In this document: in pieces, positions 11,177 to 25,186 of the stretch
Layout of the letters: every line of letters begins with the position of its first letter
Numbering within the stretch: position 1 is the stretch's first letter
Assembly (NCBI GenBank): GCA_029962745.1
Contig: CM057162.1
Span: 20,078,740 to 20,142,739, forward strand
Length of the DNA: 64,000 bases
Direction: 5' to 3'
Source of the DNA: Echinometra lucunter
Lineage: Eukaryota > Echinodermata > Echinoidea > Camarodonta > Echinometridae
Notes under the pieces: model-generated
Told to the model about the DNA's origin: nothing
What the model saw: only the letters and a program-made list of their open reading frames with translations
Database searches by the model: none
Program-made: the position numbers and the translations under genes

Positions 11177-14100
11177 TATATATACTTCAGATCCTACTTT
11201 TAAACTATTTCCTTGATACATAATGAGTTAGGTATCAAATGGAAGGTATATTGGCCCAATCATACAATGGTGGCGTTACTTTGAAAATGAAAAAAAAAAT
11301 TACCTTTATAGTTTTTCAATAAAACGTTTTTATTATCGACGAATATTAACCTATTGCTACCGGAAACGTGATGGTTCGTATATCAATCCTATCATGGCTA
11401 TAGGAATAGGTCAGTCTATGCAAGAAGGAAGAGATGGCAGTGGGAAAACAAATCGTTTATACACGTCACAACCTTCAGATAATAAACTCTATCTTATTCG
11501 TCTTTTCAGTGCTTCATATTTTATCTTCTGCAGTTCAATGTCTTGCGAGAAGACACTGGTGTCGTGTCGGGAAGTGAACCCTTGGTGTTAATACCTATAG
11601 ACTACGTCAACGCTACATAAGAATTGTCAATAGGCAATCGTTGCAATAGGGATGGAATATACTTCTTAGTCATAGTCGTACACCCGTCTCGAAAATGTCG
11701 CCATCTCGAAAATGGGAAGTCACCTTTTCGAAACTTCGGACAATGCCCTTGTGCCCTCTGGTAAGACTTTGATCCTTCAAAACAAATATCCGTCGTATTG
11801 GAATTAAAATCGTAGGTCTACGTGTTGCTCGTCTTTAAACATCTACTGTTTTCTTAAGATCCATTTGAAATAAGATTATCATCATACTTTCTAATACTCC
11901 GAATATCGATACTCACTCGATCATGAATCTGATTCGGTTATAGCATATGCGAGATCTGTGAATCAAATGAAATGCACAAATGGAGTCAAGACTACATAAT
12001 TCTGTCATGTCATCTTAATAACTTATCACTTACCCCAAAATAACATTAACACAGTAAGTCATTACGTTTCCTCGCTCGTGATATTTGAACAAATGAAAAG
12101 TTGATATTCGGGAACAAGAAATAAGCCCCCTTGATGAACTTGGGGAATATACATGTATATGCAGCTGAAATAACTACAGGTGGTCACCTGCTCTTCCCCC
12201 TCCCCAAATCGAATGGAGATTTTTTCTTTTTTAAAGGGAATGGGGGGATAGGGCAGTGAAACATGAAAACTGCACCAGAATTGTTTTGTGTACATGGTTT
12301 AATGAGACTGACTTTTTACCTTCATAGTCATTGTCATCGTCGCCTTCATTCCTCTGTTGGGTGTCCAGTCTGTCCTTTGGTAATGGTGGTGGTAATGATG
12401 TCTTCATCATGGGAAATGTGAGAGGTTGGTACAAGCTGCTTGGGGATTGCGTCCTAGCACCAGATGTATCTGTTTCTGATGATGGAGATGAAATAGGAAA
12501 GATATCTGAAATTAAATGATGGGTAATCAAGTGAAATGAAAGAAGCGAAACGTAAGGCACTTTTCCATTGATAGGAGAATAGCCTAAATGAAACCATTTT
12601 TTTATAACTTACTGTCAAATATTATCTTGGTCTCCTTTCTCTTTCTCTGCTTGCACACATATCTGCATAAGAGTATTATCATAAGTAATATCACAATACC
12701 CCCTACGGCTGAGGCAATGATGATGATGATAATCCATGGAATACCTGAAACAATGATGATATGAGATGATGATCGTTAGTCAGCAAGATGAATGATTTAC
12801 ATGAAGTGAATGATACAAGAGAGCTAACATCATGTAGAGACCAATATCAGCCTTACAGAGAATGAAAATTTTAGCACATAAACCAGATCAAATGGATCAA
12901 ATATCTCTACGACATACAATGTCACTCTTCTTTCATCTGCGGAGCACATCAGCAAGGCTTTTTGATATGCAAGCGCTTCTTATCCAAGCACAAATTGCGT
13001 AAGGGATACCCAGTAATTTAAACTCGTACATCTTGATAGAGCTACTTAGTTTAGACAAAGTGCAGTGCATAATATTCAGAACTGCACAAATCATTTGCAT
13101 CTCCATAGTTGAAATCATTCCACAAAGACAAACTGTCTCCCAGCTTTTAGAACCTATCAACTAATTAATAATGTAGTCGCTCAGGCCGGTAGTTGAGAGT
13201 CACGTAACCGGTCGTACAGCTCTGCCTTAATACGGTCTGAAGTCACTGCCAAGGCCTGTAGACACTTTGGCTACGAGGCCCGACTCGATTTAAGCATAGC
13301 TATATAAAATGCTAATCACTGCATCGTTACGTGAGACAGGACTTTGTTTAACCAGTTCGTAGATACAATCTGGGCATGAGCATGACTGTGTGATAAACTT
13401 TAAAAACCGACTCACATAAATACTTTATATGACTTTTGCTCATGCATGTCACGTGATCAATACGTCAGTACGCAGCAGTGGCGATTCTGTGATAACCAGT
13501 TGGATGCATTATTTTGAAAAGGGGAAACAGAACATCAAAGCTATTCTTGGGGCACTTCTTTCACATCTAAAGTGCACAAAAGAGGGGCCTCTCTACGTTT
13601 GAAATATCGGTGGATATTTGGGGTCATTTGTAAACCCAAGTTAACTAACTACGACATGGTATACCTTCATCTTGGGTATTCTGGACTACCACCATACTAG
13701 GTGCACTGCACAATCCTCGACCGCAGCAAATCCCTCGTAATTGACCCACCAGTAGATCTCGCTGAACAGTCTTCACCACACCCGTATCCAGGCATCCCTC
13801 GGTCTTGACCCAGTCTTGTCCCAGGTTGACCTCTACGTGGATGCAGAGATCTTTTGGAATCGCGCCCTCCATCGTCGACCCACCCGAGAGCTGCATGGTG
13901 ACTACGCCCTGGCTTGGACTGTATGTTATTTCGAAACCTTCAGACAAAATAATTATGTGTGTCAGTACCCTGATGAGGAAGTTAACATAGTGTACTACGT
14001 GAGAAATGTTCATCTTTGTTCCTGAGTTGTGATCCCTGGGAAATAAATTAAAAACGTTTTAAGCACTTTATATAAGCATTCTATATTGAAAAGGAGCTGT

Positions 14101-14400
14101 GGGCGAAATTTAACAGATCCAACGGAAACTCGACCCTGGAAGACAGAGTCGAATGAGGACGAAGAAATCATAATATAGATGTCCCTCGATAACGAGGGAC
14201 AATATCCCCTGTCATCCAGTTTTGTTTAACAAGTAACATCTTTGGAAGTACTCATTCAATCCAAAAAATATCCCCCCCCCCCGCCCTTTGAAAAGAAATC
14301 TTTATAATTCTTGAGAAATTATAATCTTGCCGCTTACAGTCACAAAGGATTCATTCATACTAAGAACCATGAATAATAACTAAAATGCGAATAAACTCAC

Positions 14401-14478
14401 CGAGATCTGAGGGTGATTGAGCTATTGAAAACAGAATAAAAAGGAAAACGCATTTAGTGCGACGCACTGACATTCTGT
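14401..14478 (-). CDS. Optional signal-peptide-like exon of the IgSF gene, arm L
   Basis: A 78-nt phase 1-1 exon preceded by a pyrimidine tract and CGTAG, and followed by GTGAGT on the minus strand. It encodes HRMSVRRTKC then a short hydrophobic run (VFLFILFSIA) and SPSDLG. See the arm-R copy at 53762-53839 for interpretation. Confidence 0.55.
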
Positions 14479-17400
14479 CTACGAAAAAAAATTAAAAGGG
14501 GTATAATCGATCTTGTTAATATCGTCATTCTTTGGAATCCAGTGCATTCCTACTCATGCTCAACTGAGGCGCTTAGGAGCTCCATACGATTTCGGGAATC
14601 CGAATCAGTTGTATGTATTTGTTTTTCTCTTCAAATGGGGTTGTTAAAATCGTTTTACGAAATAATTCGTGGACCACCCTCTCGTTTCAATGGACTTGGA
14701 AACAAAATGCAAGCCTTGCAAGAGGATATTCTATACAGAATAAAAAAAAGTATTTTTAAGGAAATGTTTGGTTAATCGTGTGATTTTTTTAATAAATACC
14801 ACAGTTTGCAGTTTTGAAAAGAATATATTCGTCATTTCCTTACGTTTGGTGGAGACATTGATAGAAACCTTTTCACTCTGCCCGACTTCATTTTGGCTCC
14901 ATACACGCATTTCATACAAGGTGAAAGGTATTAGGGTGTCTTCTGCAAACGTGAAATAAGGATTCTGAAGGTTGGATAATTCAGGACATGACGTCATTGA
15001 ATCCACCAAGCAGTAAGCCAATCGGAACGTCTGTCTCTTGCCTCCATCATATCCTGGTACCCATGTGATCAATAGGGATGTTTCCTTTACTTCGTTTTGG
15101 GGAGCTTGTAAATCCTTTGGTTGGTCTGGAATCGCTGTAATTGAATTAAGATATTTACAATACTCAAAGAATATGGGACAAATTGTCATGAGGTTTGTTT
15201 GGATGTGCAGTGCAAAATATAAATTCCTTTTATTCGGTTTAGTCTTTATGATAAACTCTGCTGGGTTAGATAAATACATGGAAGATTGGATGAAGTGTTC
15301 CCTCATCAAACTATGTATACAAAAAGTGGAAAATATGTAGATGCATTGGGAGAAGGGCTGGTCATGGACTTCTCGAGAAGTTTCCTCACGGGTCAGTTGA
15401 TTTCTCATCTGAAGATTGGTTCATAACGGTGGCCATGCAGTCACATTAGAATTTTCCAGCCACATTTCGTCTCTTATCCGCAGGGACGAGATCATGAAAG
15501 CCTTGTTTTTAGGTATACCCCTAAACATCATAGTTTACCTTAATACACAACACTACTCTGCAACTCCCACGGTATGTCACAGACGTTGACCTATCGCCCA
15601 TTAGAATCACTCACTTGCTACCTTGAAGCTCCACGATGCTAGAGTCAGTAGTACCTAGCGAGTTGTTCGCCACGCAGGAATAGTTTCCTGCATCTGATGA
15701 GGCTGATATTCCTTTGATTTCCAGCTCTATGATGATCCATGGCAACAAAATCCCACCGCTGCCACTCTTTGTGGCTCTATGCCGAGGGCTGCTCGTATCC
15801 ACAGGCTTGCCATTAAAGTACCAGGTGACGTCTGCTGATGGGTTTGCAATGACGTCACAACGGAGACTAGCTTCGCTCCCTTCGTTTTCGAGAATGGAAC
15901 TCTTCGCCACCGAGATGCACGGGGGGACTGTTAGAGAAGTCACTGAACATTTAATAATAAGCCTGAGGTATTGAATGGATTCTACAAACCTGATAACATT
16001 ATGGTCTTTTCAGAAAAAGGGTTTTTTTTCTCGATTAAAAAAGGAACAATAACAACAACAAAAACAAAAAATTTGTCACTTACGACTTACTTGAAATATA
16101 TATGGTGCTAACATTCCTAATACTGAACCTGTTGGATAATTTTCAATATCTATCAATCGTTCGTCATTATCATAAAAGAGCATCAAGACTAATGCTGTGG
16201 CAAAAAATTCGAAGACATTAAATCTTACACTTTACTTGGAGCTCAAAGATGACACGGTAGGAGGGGGCAATCCATTATTGGCGAGGCAGGTATGCTTCCC
16301 AGCATGCCTTGCAGTCACGGGTGAAAAGGTTAGCACACTGCAGACTTGATCCGTTAACTTTCTCGTCGTGCTTTGAAGGTAACCTTCAGGTGAACACGGG
16401 ACATCAAGGAGACCTTGGGAATCCCACATGATCACTCCATCTGGGGCTGGGTTTGCGTCTGCGCAACAGGTCAGGTTGACATGATCCCCTTCTATTACCT
16501 CTCGTACAAGATCTTCCGAAATTTGTAACCACTTCCGGAGGATCTATAAAGGTGTTAAAATTAATTTCGTCTGGTAAAGTATCTTGCATTTTTTCAGTGC
16601 CCATCCCTTTATGACAAAATAATATTCAGATATTTGGAAATCTTCTCTAAATCATTCAGAACACAGAAATTAGAAACACACACAATTACGCCGACGACAA
16701 ATTGTCAAAAATAGGATACAAGTTCTGAGAAATAGACACTCCAACGTCTCGGGAAATTTGATGTTACTTCGCAAAACTTTCAGGAGATATGAAAAATTTG
16801 AGAATAATCAAACCAGATCAGATTATCTTTCGGCCTGAGGGGATCATGAAAATACACTTACACTGAATATTCACTTTGCAGGACTGGCATATTGGGTTTA
16901 CACAGAGCGCTGAAGGCATCGTACAACACTGGAAATCTCTCGGACCTTGGTCCTTGGTGAACTGCCTCTCGTAGCTGACCTCTGTCATGAACCCACTGAC
17001 CGGTGAAGTCACAATACTTCTGTTCTCGGTGGTTCTGGATTGACTGACAGTCACCCCTCCTTCGTCGATCCTTACGACAGTGGCTGGATTGCTAGTGACT
17101 TGGCCACATCTAATTGAAGCTGAGTCACCATGGCGTACTACCGGGCAAGTTGCTGATATGTTTAACGGGCAATCTGCAAATGATTGCAACATAATTTTTT
17201 TATAATACAATATGAGCTTACTTTCCCTACAAGATCTTTTTGTGAGTAAATACTCTTTTCACATAAATGAATTATACTTATATAGCCCATACCATCCATT
17301 ACGCAAGGTGCAGTCCGACGCAGCTCTAACACTACCCTGGCTCTTTCTGGGCTGCGAATGTCGGTTCACATCAGATACCAGTTTAACAACTGGGTAAAGA

Positions 17401-20219
17401 GTGGCAAATATAAATTCATGTCGCGTCATAGGAAATCACTGCCCCAACCAGGGCTCCAACATAAAATTTATCTTTGCGTATCTCTAGTCAAGTTATGAAA
17501 TCCCTCAACGCCTCTAAGTTCCATTTTTCTTCTGACGACTTAACACATAAAGTATGTCCAGTGGTATAGGCTATTCATGTACGATGTTCGGTTACTTACA
17601 CTGAACATTCAGTATGGCAGAGGCATTCGTATTGTAGGTTATTCCACTCCTGACACCAGTTATTGCGGCACTGCACGTCACAACCTTCCCATTTTCTGTT
17701 CTCATTGCATCAAGACGAAGAGAGCTGACAACGTTGTAGTGCCCTCTGGGTGTGTCCAGGACTACTTCGTCTGCCATGCCTGTCACATCTTGACCGCTCA
17801 CGTCCCAAATCACTTTGGGATTCGGAAAAGCATTTGGGACTGAACAAAAGATCAAGGCCTGGTTGCCTGCCACGAGATTGCCTGCTCCTAATAGGGTTAT
17901 CTCGTCTGAAGGACCTGCACGTGATACAGAAACGATTTCAAAGGCACCTCAAGCAATTATTTCATGTCGCCACAATGCTGAAACTGGCACTGGCTGTTAT
18001 GTCAAGTTACACTGTAAAAATTACCAAATTTTGTCACATGGTCAAATAAAACCAATGAAACTATCAAAGTGGGGAATAATTTCGTTTTTAAAGGAAGAAA
18101 TTAATTTCCAATAGAAATATGCAAATTGCAATTCGTATGCATACTTTAATGCTTTAACTGTTATTAAGAGCCGAAAATTGGGCCTTGTTTACATATTAGT
18201 CTTGTTTGTGTATGTTTCAGAATAAGCCGAATATCTAAAAGCGGTAAACACCACCCCACCCCCAAAACTGAACTTACTGCAGTTGAAAAATGAAATGGCA
18301 GCTTCTTTACCGTGTACCAGGACAGTAACCGATGTTGTCATTCTGTGCACCGTTGAGTCGATACGAATGGTAGCCTCACACGTAAGAGGTTTGTTATGAT
18401 GTTCTTCACTCGATATTACCACATCGACTCGTGAGACAGTGTCCATCAAGCCATCCCCTCTGTTGGTTACCATGGAACTTACATCCGTTGCGTCATCATT
18501 TCCTGAAGTTCGGCCGATGATCCATGAAATAGTAGCAGCAGGCGATGCTCCGAGCACGGAACATTGAAAGGTCATGACATCTCCGTCATCTGCATGAACA
18601 TTTCCAGTCAGGACAATATCCGAGTCAGCATCTTTGAGTGACATTTCGCTCGGGAGGACTACACACATGAAGAAAAATACAGAACAAATCTGGAATTATC
18701 GGCGGAGTGTCAAATTTGTTATGAAAGTAGTCCTTTATATATATATTTTTTAAATTCGGACATCGTGAAAAAAGCCTTATGCTGGTTTTCAAGTAAAACT
18801 TCATTTCTTGACCCTATAATGTAATATATTATGAAAAACTATGGACCCATGTTACAAACGTCAGTTGACGATTGCAAAGTATACTGAAAGAATACGGAAA
18901 CGTAGAAGGAGTAAGGAAGAAAAGTCGAAATTATAGACTTTCAAACTTATTCTATAAATCACTTTACAAATATCTTCTTCTGGAGGATGACATGTAAAAA
19001 AAATTGTTACAGTGACCCAAACACAAGAGACGTGCTTTTAAGAACCAAGTCACATTTCACCTTACTTTTGTCACAGCAAATACAATACTTATTTGAGTAT
19101 GAAAAGGAAAAAGTTTGAATCTGAAAAAAAAAATGAGTAATTTTATTTTCTCTACATACGAGACAGTTAAAGATATGAACTGTAGCTTCATGAAAAGGAT
19201 AACTTACCCATTACCCTTAATGTAACCTGAGTTGAAATCTCCGATGAGAGTGCTTCATGTGAGGCGGAACACTGCAATTTTTTCGAATTATGTTCCAGGT
19301 ACGGCGTGAACGTCACATCACGCCAAGTGATGACTATTCGGCTATCTGTAGCTGAAGTGTTTGTAGACTGCGTGGAGATATATTGAACGACATAACAAGA
19401 AAGAAAGCCATCATCAATTAATATATCAATCAAAGAATTTGAAATAAGACACTCTTCCTCGATGAGATGTTTGTTTTTAATTCTTCTAGTTTCTGGTTGA
19501 TAGGACCTAACGGAACTGCACTTGTTACGCAGTGCTAGTGTTCTGCACACCAGAACGCCATCATGAATATACATTCAATTTGGATGTTTATTTCAGTGTT
19601 GGCATCACGTTGAATTCTTAATGGAACAGTGAATATTGTTCTCATCAAGTGAAAAGTATTACATGAACCTAATTCAATACCCGCGTATACACCTGTTTGG
19701 AAGGAGTTATGGATGCTCAGTGCAATAGGGTTACCAAACCGTTACGCCTTCCACCAAAGCAATAAATACTTAATTTGTCGAAGTAAATATGGTCATGTAT
19801 AATAAAGGTTATTACTAACCTAGTAACTTTTTAACTCACATGATCAGATGTATGAAGCTGAAGGTCAATGTTCATATCTACTTTAGACCACGTAATGCTC
19901 GCACTCGGCTTACTTGACCCGGAAGTACAGGTCAAAGTGTGAGGTCGACCGCTAACAACGACTACTTCTCTCTCGACTGACGAAACCCCTTGAATCGTGA
20001 CTTCAGATGGTGGAACTACAATTTGAAATATTAGTAGATGATATAGTAATAAAAATGATTAAATGATAATATAAAAATAGCAACAAAATTATTATCACTA
20101 TTATCATCATTATTATCAATATGCAGTTCATGAAAGGGCTCTATTGAGGATCAGCTATGGCCTGACCTAGTCTGGTTATAGGAATAATACCTTTTTGGTG
20201 TTGGTGCGTTGGTGTATGT

Positions 20220-20248
20220 GTGTGTGTGTGTGTGGGGGGGGGGGGGTC
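20220..20248 (+). repeat. GT microsatellite followed by poly-G
   Basis: A (TG)n tract running into G11, inside the intron between the V-like and C2-like Ig exons. The mirrored tract in arm R is at about 48003-48032. Confidence 0.85.
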
Positions 20249-20893
20249 CGGTCCTTCTGGAGACCCGAATTAAACAAAGTCATTAATGCTAAACTTTTCT
20301 TGTAGTCTTCGAAAAGAAACTGACATCTCTATAATCATGGAAATAGATTAATGTCATAATTCTAGTAAAAGTAACTTTGCATAATCTTTTCTTCATCTAC
20401 AGTTAAATCACATTCATTTCAAAAATTTTACCTAGGACAACAAGGTGAAAGTCTTCTGAGCGGCCACTCTGTTCAGCGATGATGTAACAAGTGTATGCCA
20501 TCTCGTCATTAAAATCAAGGTCTACGATTTTCAAGATGGCGTTTGACGCTCCCTCAAACCACATTCTGTATTTCTGAGGTCGGTAGTTGTTCGTAATACT
20601 TGAGTTTTTGTTCCCACTGATGAAGTTGCCTCGATCGTCGGAGTTCCAGTAGACAAGTCCGGATGACGTCGAAGACGATTGCGTTCGATAGTCGCATCGT
20701 AAAATGGCGCTCTGCCCAGCAATGGCAAGATATGGCTGGGTTACCGTCACTTCGAGCCCAGTGATGTATGATATCATACCTTGAAGAAAAAATAATTAAA
20801 CAGGAAAAAATTGATACTTCTTTTTAAAATTCATACCCTTCAGAAACATTACAGTCTGTGGACGGTGTACATCAACGCAAGTTTACATACGAA

Positions 20894-21840
20894 GAGAGAT
20901 ATCTATATAAATGTTAATCAACTTCACCGATTTATCGACATTCTTCTTCATGCATATGAAATTTTCGGTTATTTCTCTCTAATAATTCGTAGGAGCATTT
21001 TAAGTGTTATGTTCCTGTTTTATATTTTCCTTTGAAAATACTTCTTTATTATCTTTAAGAAAATTTTAAGACGTAATAAACCAAGCCCCTGCTCAGTTTG
21101 TTTCAATTTATATCTGAAATGGATCATCTAAATAATTCTGTGACCTTTTAGAAGGTAGGTTAATGTGGAGTATGATAATAGAATGCAGTACTATAATTTG
21201 TTTATACTATGATAGGTAACAGTAAATATGTTGATCATCTTCATACTGATGAGTGTTTGGATTTTTTCCACCTTTGCCAGGTAGTTGGCAGCAATCAGCA
21301 ATCACATGTATCTATGTATTACCTGAATGTACAGTTTGTATTGTTGTTTCCCTTTTCTTTTTCTCTCTCCCTCTCTCTCCCTATTCTTCTTTCTTTCTTG
21401 CTCTGTTTCTATCCACTTTCCTAACTCTATGCTCTTTTGGGAAATTACATACACTTTTTGCAATACATGTATTACACTGCATGTTTCCCATTAAGGGAAA
21501 TTTTACCTAATTTCCATTAGCTGAAGATAAGTGATATTTATGGCTATGTCATATCCATAATTGAATTCAATTCCTTTGGGGTTCAGGCAGGCAGTCACAT
21601 TCCCACATCTAATAATTCCTTCATGTGCTTAATTGTAATAGTACCTTTAATAGTGAGTGCTGTATAATTGTGTATTTGTATGTATATTTTTATATATATT
21701 TAATTGTCACTCCCCTTCCCTTACCTCCCTTTCTCTCCTTCCTCCTTTTCTTTAACTCTCTTCATTTCTCCTTATTCTCTTTTTCCTTGCTTTTCTTTAC
21801 TTCATAACCATTATCATCTTGGGAGTAAATTTTAAGGAAA
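20894..21840. mobile_element. Arm-L-only ~0.95-kb insertion of unknown type
   Basis: Arm R runs straight from ACATACGAAGAGA to GAGACCCTGGGG (complement of about 47350-47370). Arm L has ~950 bp between these, bounded by GAGA on both sides, a possible 4-bp target duplication. The insert is AT-rich with CT-rich stretches (21355-21425, 21710-21800). No transposase or inverted ends were recognised, so class is unknown; deletion from arm R is the alternative. Confidence 0.55.
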
Positions 21841-22139
21841 TGAGACCCTGGGGAAAGATTGGTTTTGGTGGGGGGCGGGGGGGGAACATTTTGAGGGAGG
21901 TACTGTTGGGGTCAGTGGGGTGGGGGTGGGGGTCTTGGTTTGTGGTTGTTTCTTCTTCTTCTTCTTCTTCTTTTTTTTGTGAAATTTTTCGGGTTGACAG
22001 GGTGTTTTGGTGTGATGGGTTCTTTTGGGTGGCTCTTTTATAGTTTATGGCCTTTGGGGAGTGGGTGTTTCTCTCTCTCTGTTCTCTCCTTTTATGGAAG
22101 TTGATTTGTTCTACGTATTGTCATATGTTAGTTTTCAGT

Positions 22140-23460
22140 TCAGTTTCAGTTTTTATTTTTTTCTCATTTCCAACAAAATAAATACAAAATCCATATAAAA
22201 AATCATGAAATTGAATATTTACAGAAGAATACATGCAATGCAATATAAAACATCAAAATTATAGATTCCAGAATGAATAGATCAATTAATATTGCAATTT
22301 AAAACTAAAGCAAATTATCAGTTTTTTCTGGAAATGGAGAGGTCCACTGAGAAGCGGAGCTTGTAAATTCTGGACCCCTCAGATAACAATAATTAGAAAT
22401 AGTAAATTACATTTTGAAAAAAAAAAAGAATAAGAAAGGTAGTGGCCAACAGAGAGAGAGAGAGAGAGGGGAAAAAAGTTTTTTTAAAAATAGAGGAAGA
22501 AAAAAGAGGAGAGAAAGAGAACAGAAATGGCCTCCTAATGGACTAAATAAAGAGATCAAAGGTAATAAGCAAGCATGATGTAAATTGAGTGCGCAACATT
22601 ATTTAAATCGCAAGAGAAGGAAACCAATTGAGATGATAGTGGGCGAGTGTTGACGAAATCTATGGCATAAAATAATCTCAGGATAGTTTTAAGTGGAGAC
22701 GGTCAATATACCTCAAAGGAAGCTAAGTATTGTATGGAATCAGTAGGATAATCTTAAGTTTTCTTTTGAATGCTGCGAGTGAAATGGAATTTTTCAAATC
22801 ATTGTGCAAAGTATTCCAAAATTTAGGGCCTTCAAAAATGAACGTATTTTGAGCAGAAAGTGTTCTCAAAAGAGGTATATGAAATTCGTCAGATTTTCTA
22901 GTGGGATATTTATGAATTGTACGATTTTTAACAAACATATCATGAAACACCAAGGTAGACTACCAAAACTGTATTTAAACATAAATTCACCAAGCTGATA
23001 TAAGCAGAGATCTTTGATTTTTAAGATGTTATGTTCAAAGAAAAGAGGATCCGTATGGGCGCGTACAGGGGCTTGCAAATAATACGGATAACTTTCTTTT
23101 GTAATAACAGAAATCTTTCCAACAGTGTTTGATGTGTATTGCCCCAAACTAAAAGACCGTATTTTAAATATGGTAAAATAAGGGATGAATAAGCATAAGC
23201 AAAGATGATTGTGGTAGATGTAATCTAGGTCTGTAAATAATACCAATATTGCGAGAGATAGTTTTACAAATATTATCGATGCGCAATTTCCAGGAAACTT
23301 TACTGTCGAATAAAACACCCATGGGTATTTCATTAGTTGTTATTGATTGCTTCTTATTTATTCTGTAATTTTGACTTGAACATGTGCATGTAATGTATAC
23401 TTTTAATTTGTACACAAGGCATATGTCGGTCTTCGGACCGTTTGTCCTTGTTTAAGAAAG
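22140..23460 (-). mobile_element. CR1/L2-like LINE 3' fragment in the IgSF first intron, arm L
   Basis: On the minus strand, frame-broken pieces give ITTNEIPMGVLFDSKVSWK, then RAHTDPLFFEHN, then RTIHKYPTRKSDEFHIPLLR and FEGPKFWNTLHNDLKNS. This series is typical of the C-terminal end of non-LTR retrotransposon reverse transcriptases (GV-D--L-W block, then GPK-WN-L). It is 5'-truncated near 23460. The 3' UTR runs to about 22140 and ends in short CTGAA repeats. The same fragment is in arm R (45775-47095), so it predates the duplication or allele split. Confidence 0.75.
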
Positions 23461-23869
23461 TTTTTAACTGAATATGTAATACCAGAAAAATAAAAATTCA
23501 AATTTAGCCAGTTTACTCTAGTTATCATTATCATTGGTATTGTTGGTAGTAGCCCAGTATGTCCCCCCCCCCAAAAAAAAAAAAAAGAATACGATGGGCC
23601 TATAAGTGGTGACAAAGAATATCATTTTTATTATTAAAAATCATTGTATATTATGAAACTGTAAGTATTTCTCTATCAGTTAGCGAAATCTCGTCTGATT
23701 CGGTCCAGTAGTCTCTAAGAATTGGGGATTTCTGTAACCAATGTCATAAGTCCCTGCCGTCCAAGTTTGAACAAAAGGGACACTCAAATCACCTTGGGCA
23801 AATCACATTCCATTTTGAATTGTCTGCAAAAGAAATCACTATTTTGTTTTTATTTGTGCCATGGTTGTG

Positions 23870-23965
23870 ATGGCAACAGTTTATTTATTGTCATAGCTTT
23901 TTCCCCCCGTCATTCTTGATGTTGTTGTTGTTATTGCTGATGTTGTTGCAAATGAAAGGAATGTG

Positions 23966-24014
<49 letters not shown>

Positions 24015-24400
24015 CCAATACGAAATAAATCATCGATGAGAAAGATGAGCAATTTTCAGAGTTTCAGAGTTTTTAAGATGTTGGTCATTTGTAAATTAAA
24101 ACTGAGTGATTACAAACCAAATAGTGAGACTCTTTAATAAGTGTCTTCTCTTTTCATCTTTTCAAGGAGTTTTTATTTACATACTCTGGAGCAGTCTTTG
24201 TTGAAATAGTATGCATAAATCTGAATGAATTTTTTGAACTAGTTTCCTGTGAACAAGATATTTCCATTTTGTGGATGCAAAGGACATCCAATTGATAAGA
24301 GGTGAAGTAACTGAAGTAACCAATGACGTGCTTTACTAAACTCCTTGATCCTTTGTGACTATTAGACTACATCAAGAATAATTACTATGATGATACACCA
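23870..24400. other. Arm-L-only ~0.53-kb segment with a TA microsatellite
   Basis: In arm R the flanks CCATGGTTGTG and TGCAATAACA are directly joined (complement of about 45335-45362), but here ~530 bp separate them. The segment includes an alternating (TA)n tract at about 23969-24012. Whether it was inserted in L or deleted in R cannot be told from two copies. Confidence 0.6.
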
Positions 24401-24714
24401 CTGCAATAACAATCATAGCAAATCAAGACAAAACAGCGATTTCCTTGGGAAACCATTCAATAGGATAGTGGGATTGTCTATTGTGCTTTGAGTTATCCAT
24501 CTATCCAAATTTGGATGGGAAAGGACTTAAAACGTCTGTTTAAAAATTCGCATTTCTTCGTGACTACAAGACCGAATCAGACGGGGTCTTCATTGACTGG
24601 TAGAGGAATAGTTATGGTTTCATAATCTAAAATGACTTTTCATATTGCAGACTGATTTCTTTCATAATCGATACTTATAGATCGATCTTTTGGGGGGCAC
24701 AAGGGATCATCAGT

Positions 24715-24895
24715 ATCGTAATTTATTATTATTATCATTGTTATGATCATCACCATCATATTATCATTATCATTATTGCTATCATTATTATAATTATCGT
24801 TATGATACTGTATTATCATTATCAATATCATCATCATCACCGTCATCAACCTCATCATCGTTAACATTATTATCAATGTCATCATTACCTTCACC
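24715..24895. repeat. Imperfect ATC/ATT microsatellite, arm L
   Basis: A TCA/TTA-rich run within the first intron of the IgSF gene, mirrored at about 44850-45025 in arm R. It produces a Met/Ile-rich ORF of no significance. Confidence 0.8.
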
Positions 24896-25186
24896 ATCGA
24901 CAGTGCAGGAACTGCTTTTAGGTACTCTACATTATGAATATCGCCTTTAGTAAACATGATAAATAAATTTTCAAAAATGCTTACAAGCAGCGATTTATTC
25001 TAAGAAAATAATTCTGGGAACAATGCTCACCTAATGATATGATGACCACAGGACTAGTGAAGTAAAGAGAACTTCGCCGCATTGACGGTGCCATGTTACT
25101 TCGTCAGAATGATAAGAAATTACTAGAAATCAGATTAGAAAGTTAAATGAATCAACACGGCATCATTCTTCGGAATGAAGAGGGTA

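Larger units (their letters stand above)
10332..25094 (-). pseudogene. Nephrin/SYG-2-like IgSF receptor, arm-L copy, with frameshifts
   Basis: This is the minus-strand counterpart of 44655-58157. Exons from 5' to 3': 25031-25094 (signal), 20432-20779, 19840-20015, 19208-19367, 18311-18658, 17600-17914, 16862-17173, 16229-16543, 15615-15927, 14844-15134 (FN3), [14401-14478 optional], 13665-13937, 12613-12744 (membrane helix), 12320-12505, 11917-11955, 10332-10532. Relative to arm R, the Ig exon at 16229-16543 has a 1-bp insertion near 16525 and a 1-bp deletion near 16260. The exon length is unchanged, but the middle reads out of frame to a stop at 16404. The exon at 15615-15927 has an extra base near 15624, which a GTAGCA donor could absorb. 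The exon at 11917-11955 has an extra base that leads to a stop. The last exon is complete (PPKPLPKP, IYENL). The broken Ig exon is phase 1-1, so skipping it would keep frame. Calling it a pseudogene is provisional; it may be a damaged allele. Confidence 0.8.

Noticed and set aside
12231..12560. 109-codon ORF around the first tail exon
   Set aside because: Only 12320-12505 is bounded by splice sites; the rest is intron read-through. The overlapping plus-strand ORF is a shadow.
13645..14013. Extended 122-codon ORF upstream of the Cys-domain exon
   Set aside because: The extra N-terminal stretch is open in both arms, but the 13665-13937 exon fits the phase-1 chain better; kept as an alternative start only.
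14173..14205. Small hairpin GTCCCTCG-ATAA-CGAGGGAC
   Set aside because: Intronic, short, and only partly kept in arm R (one pair becomes G-U); no support for an RNA gene.
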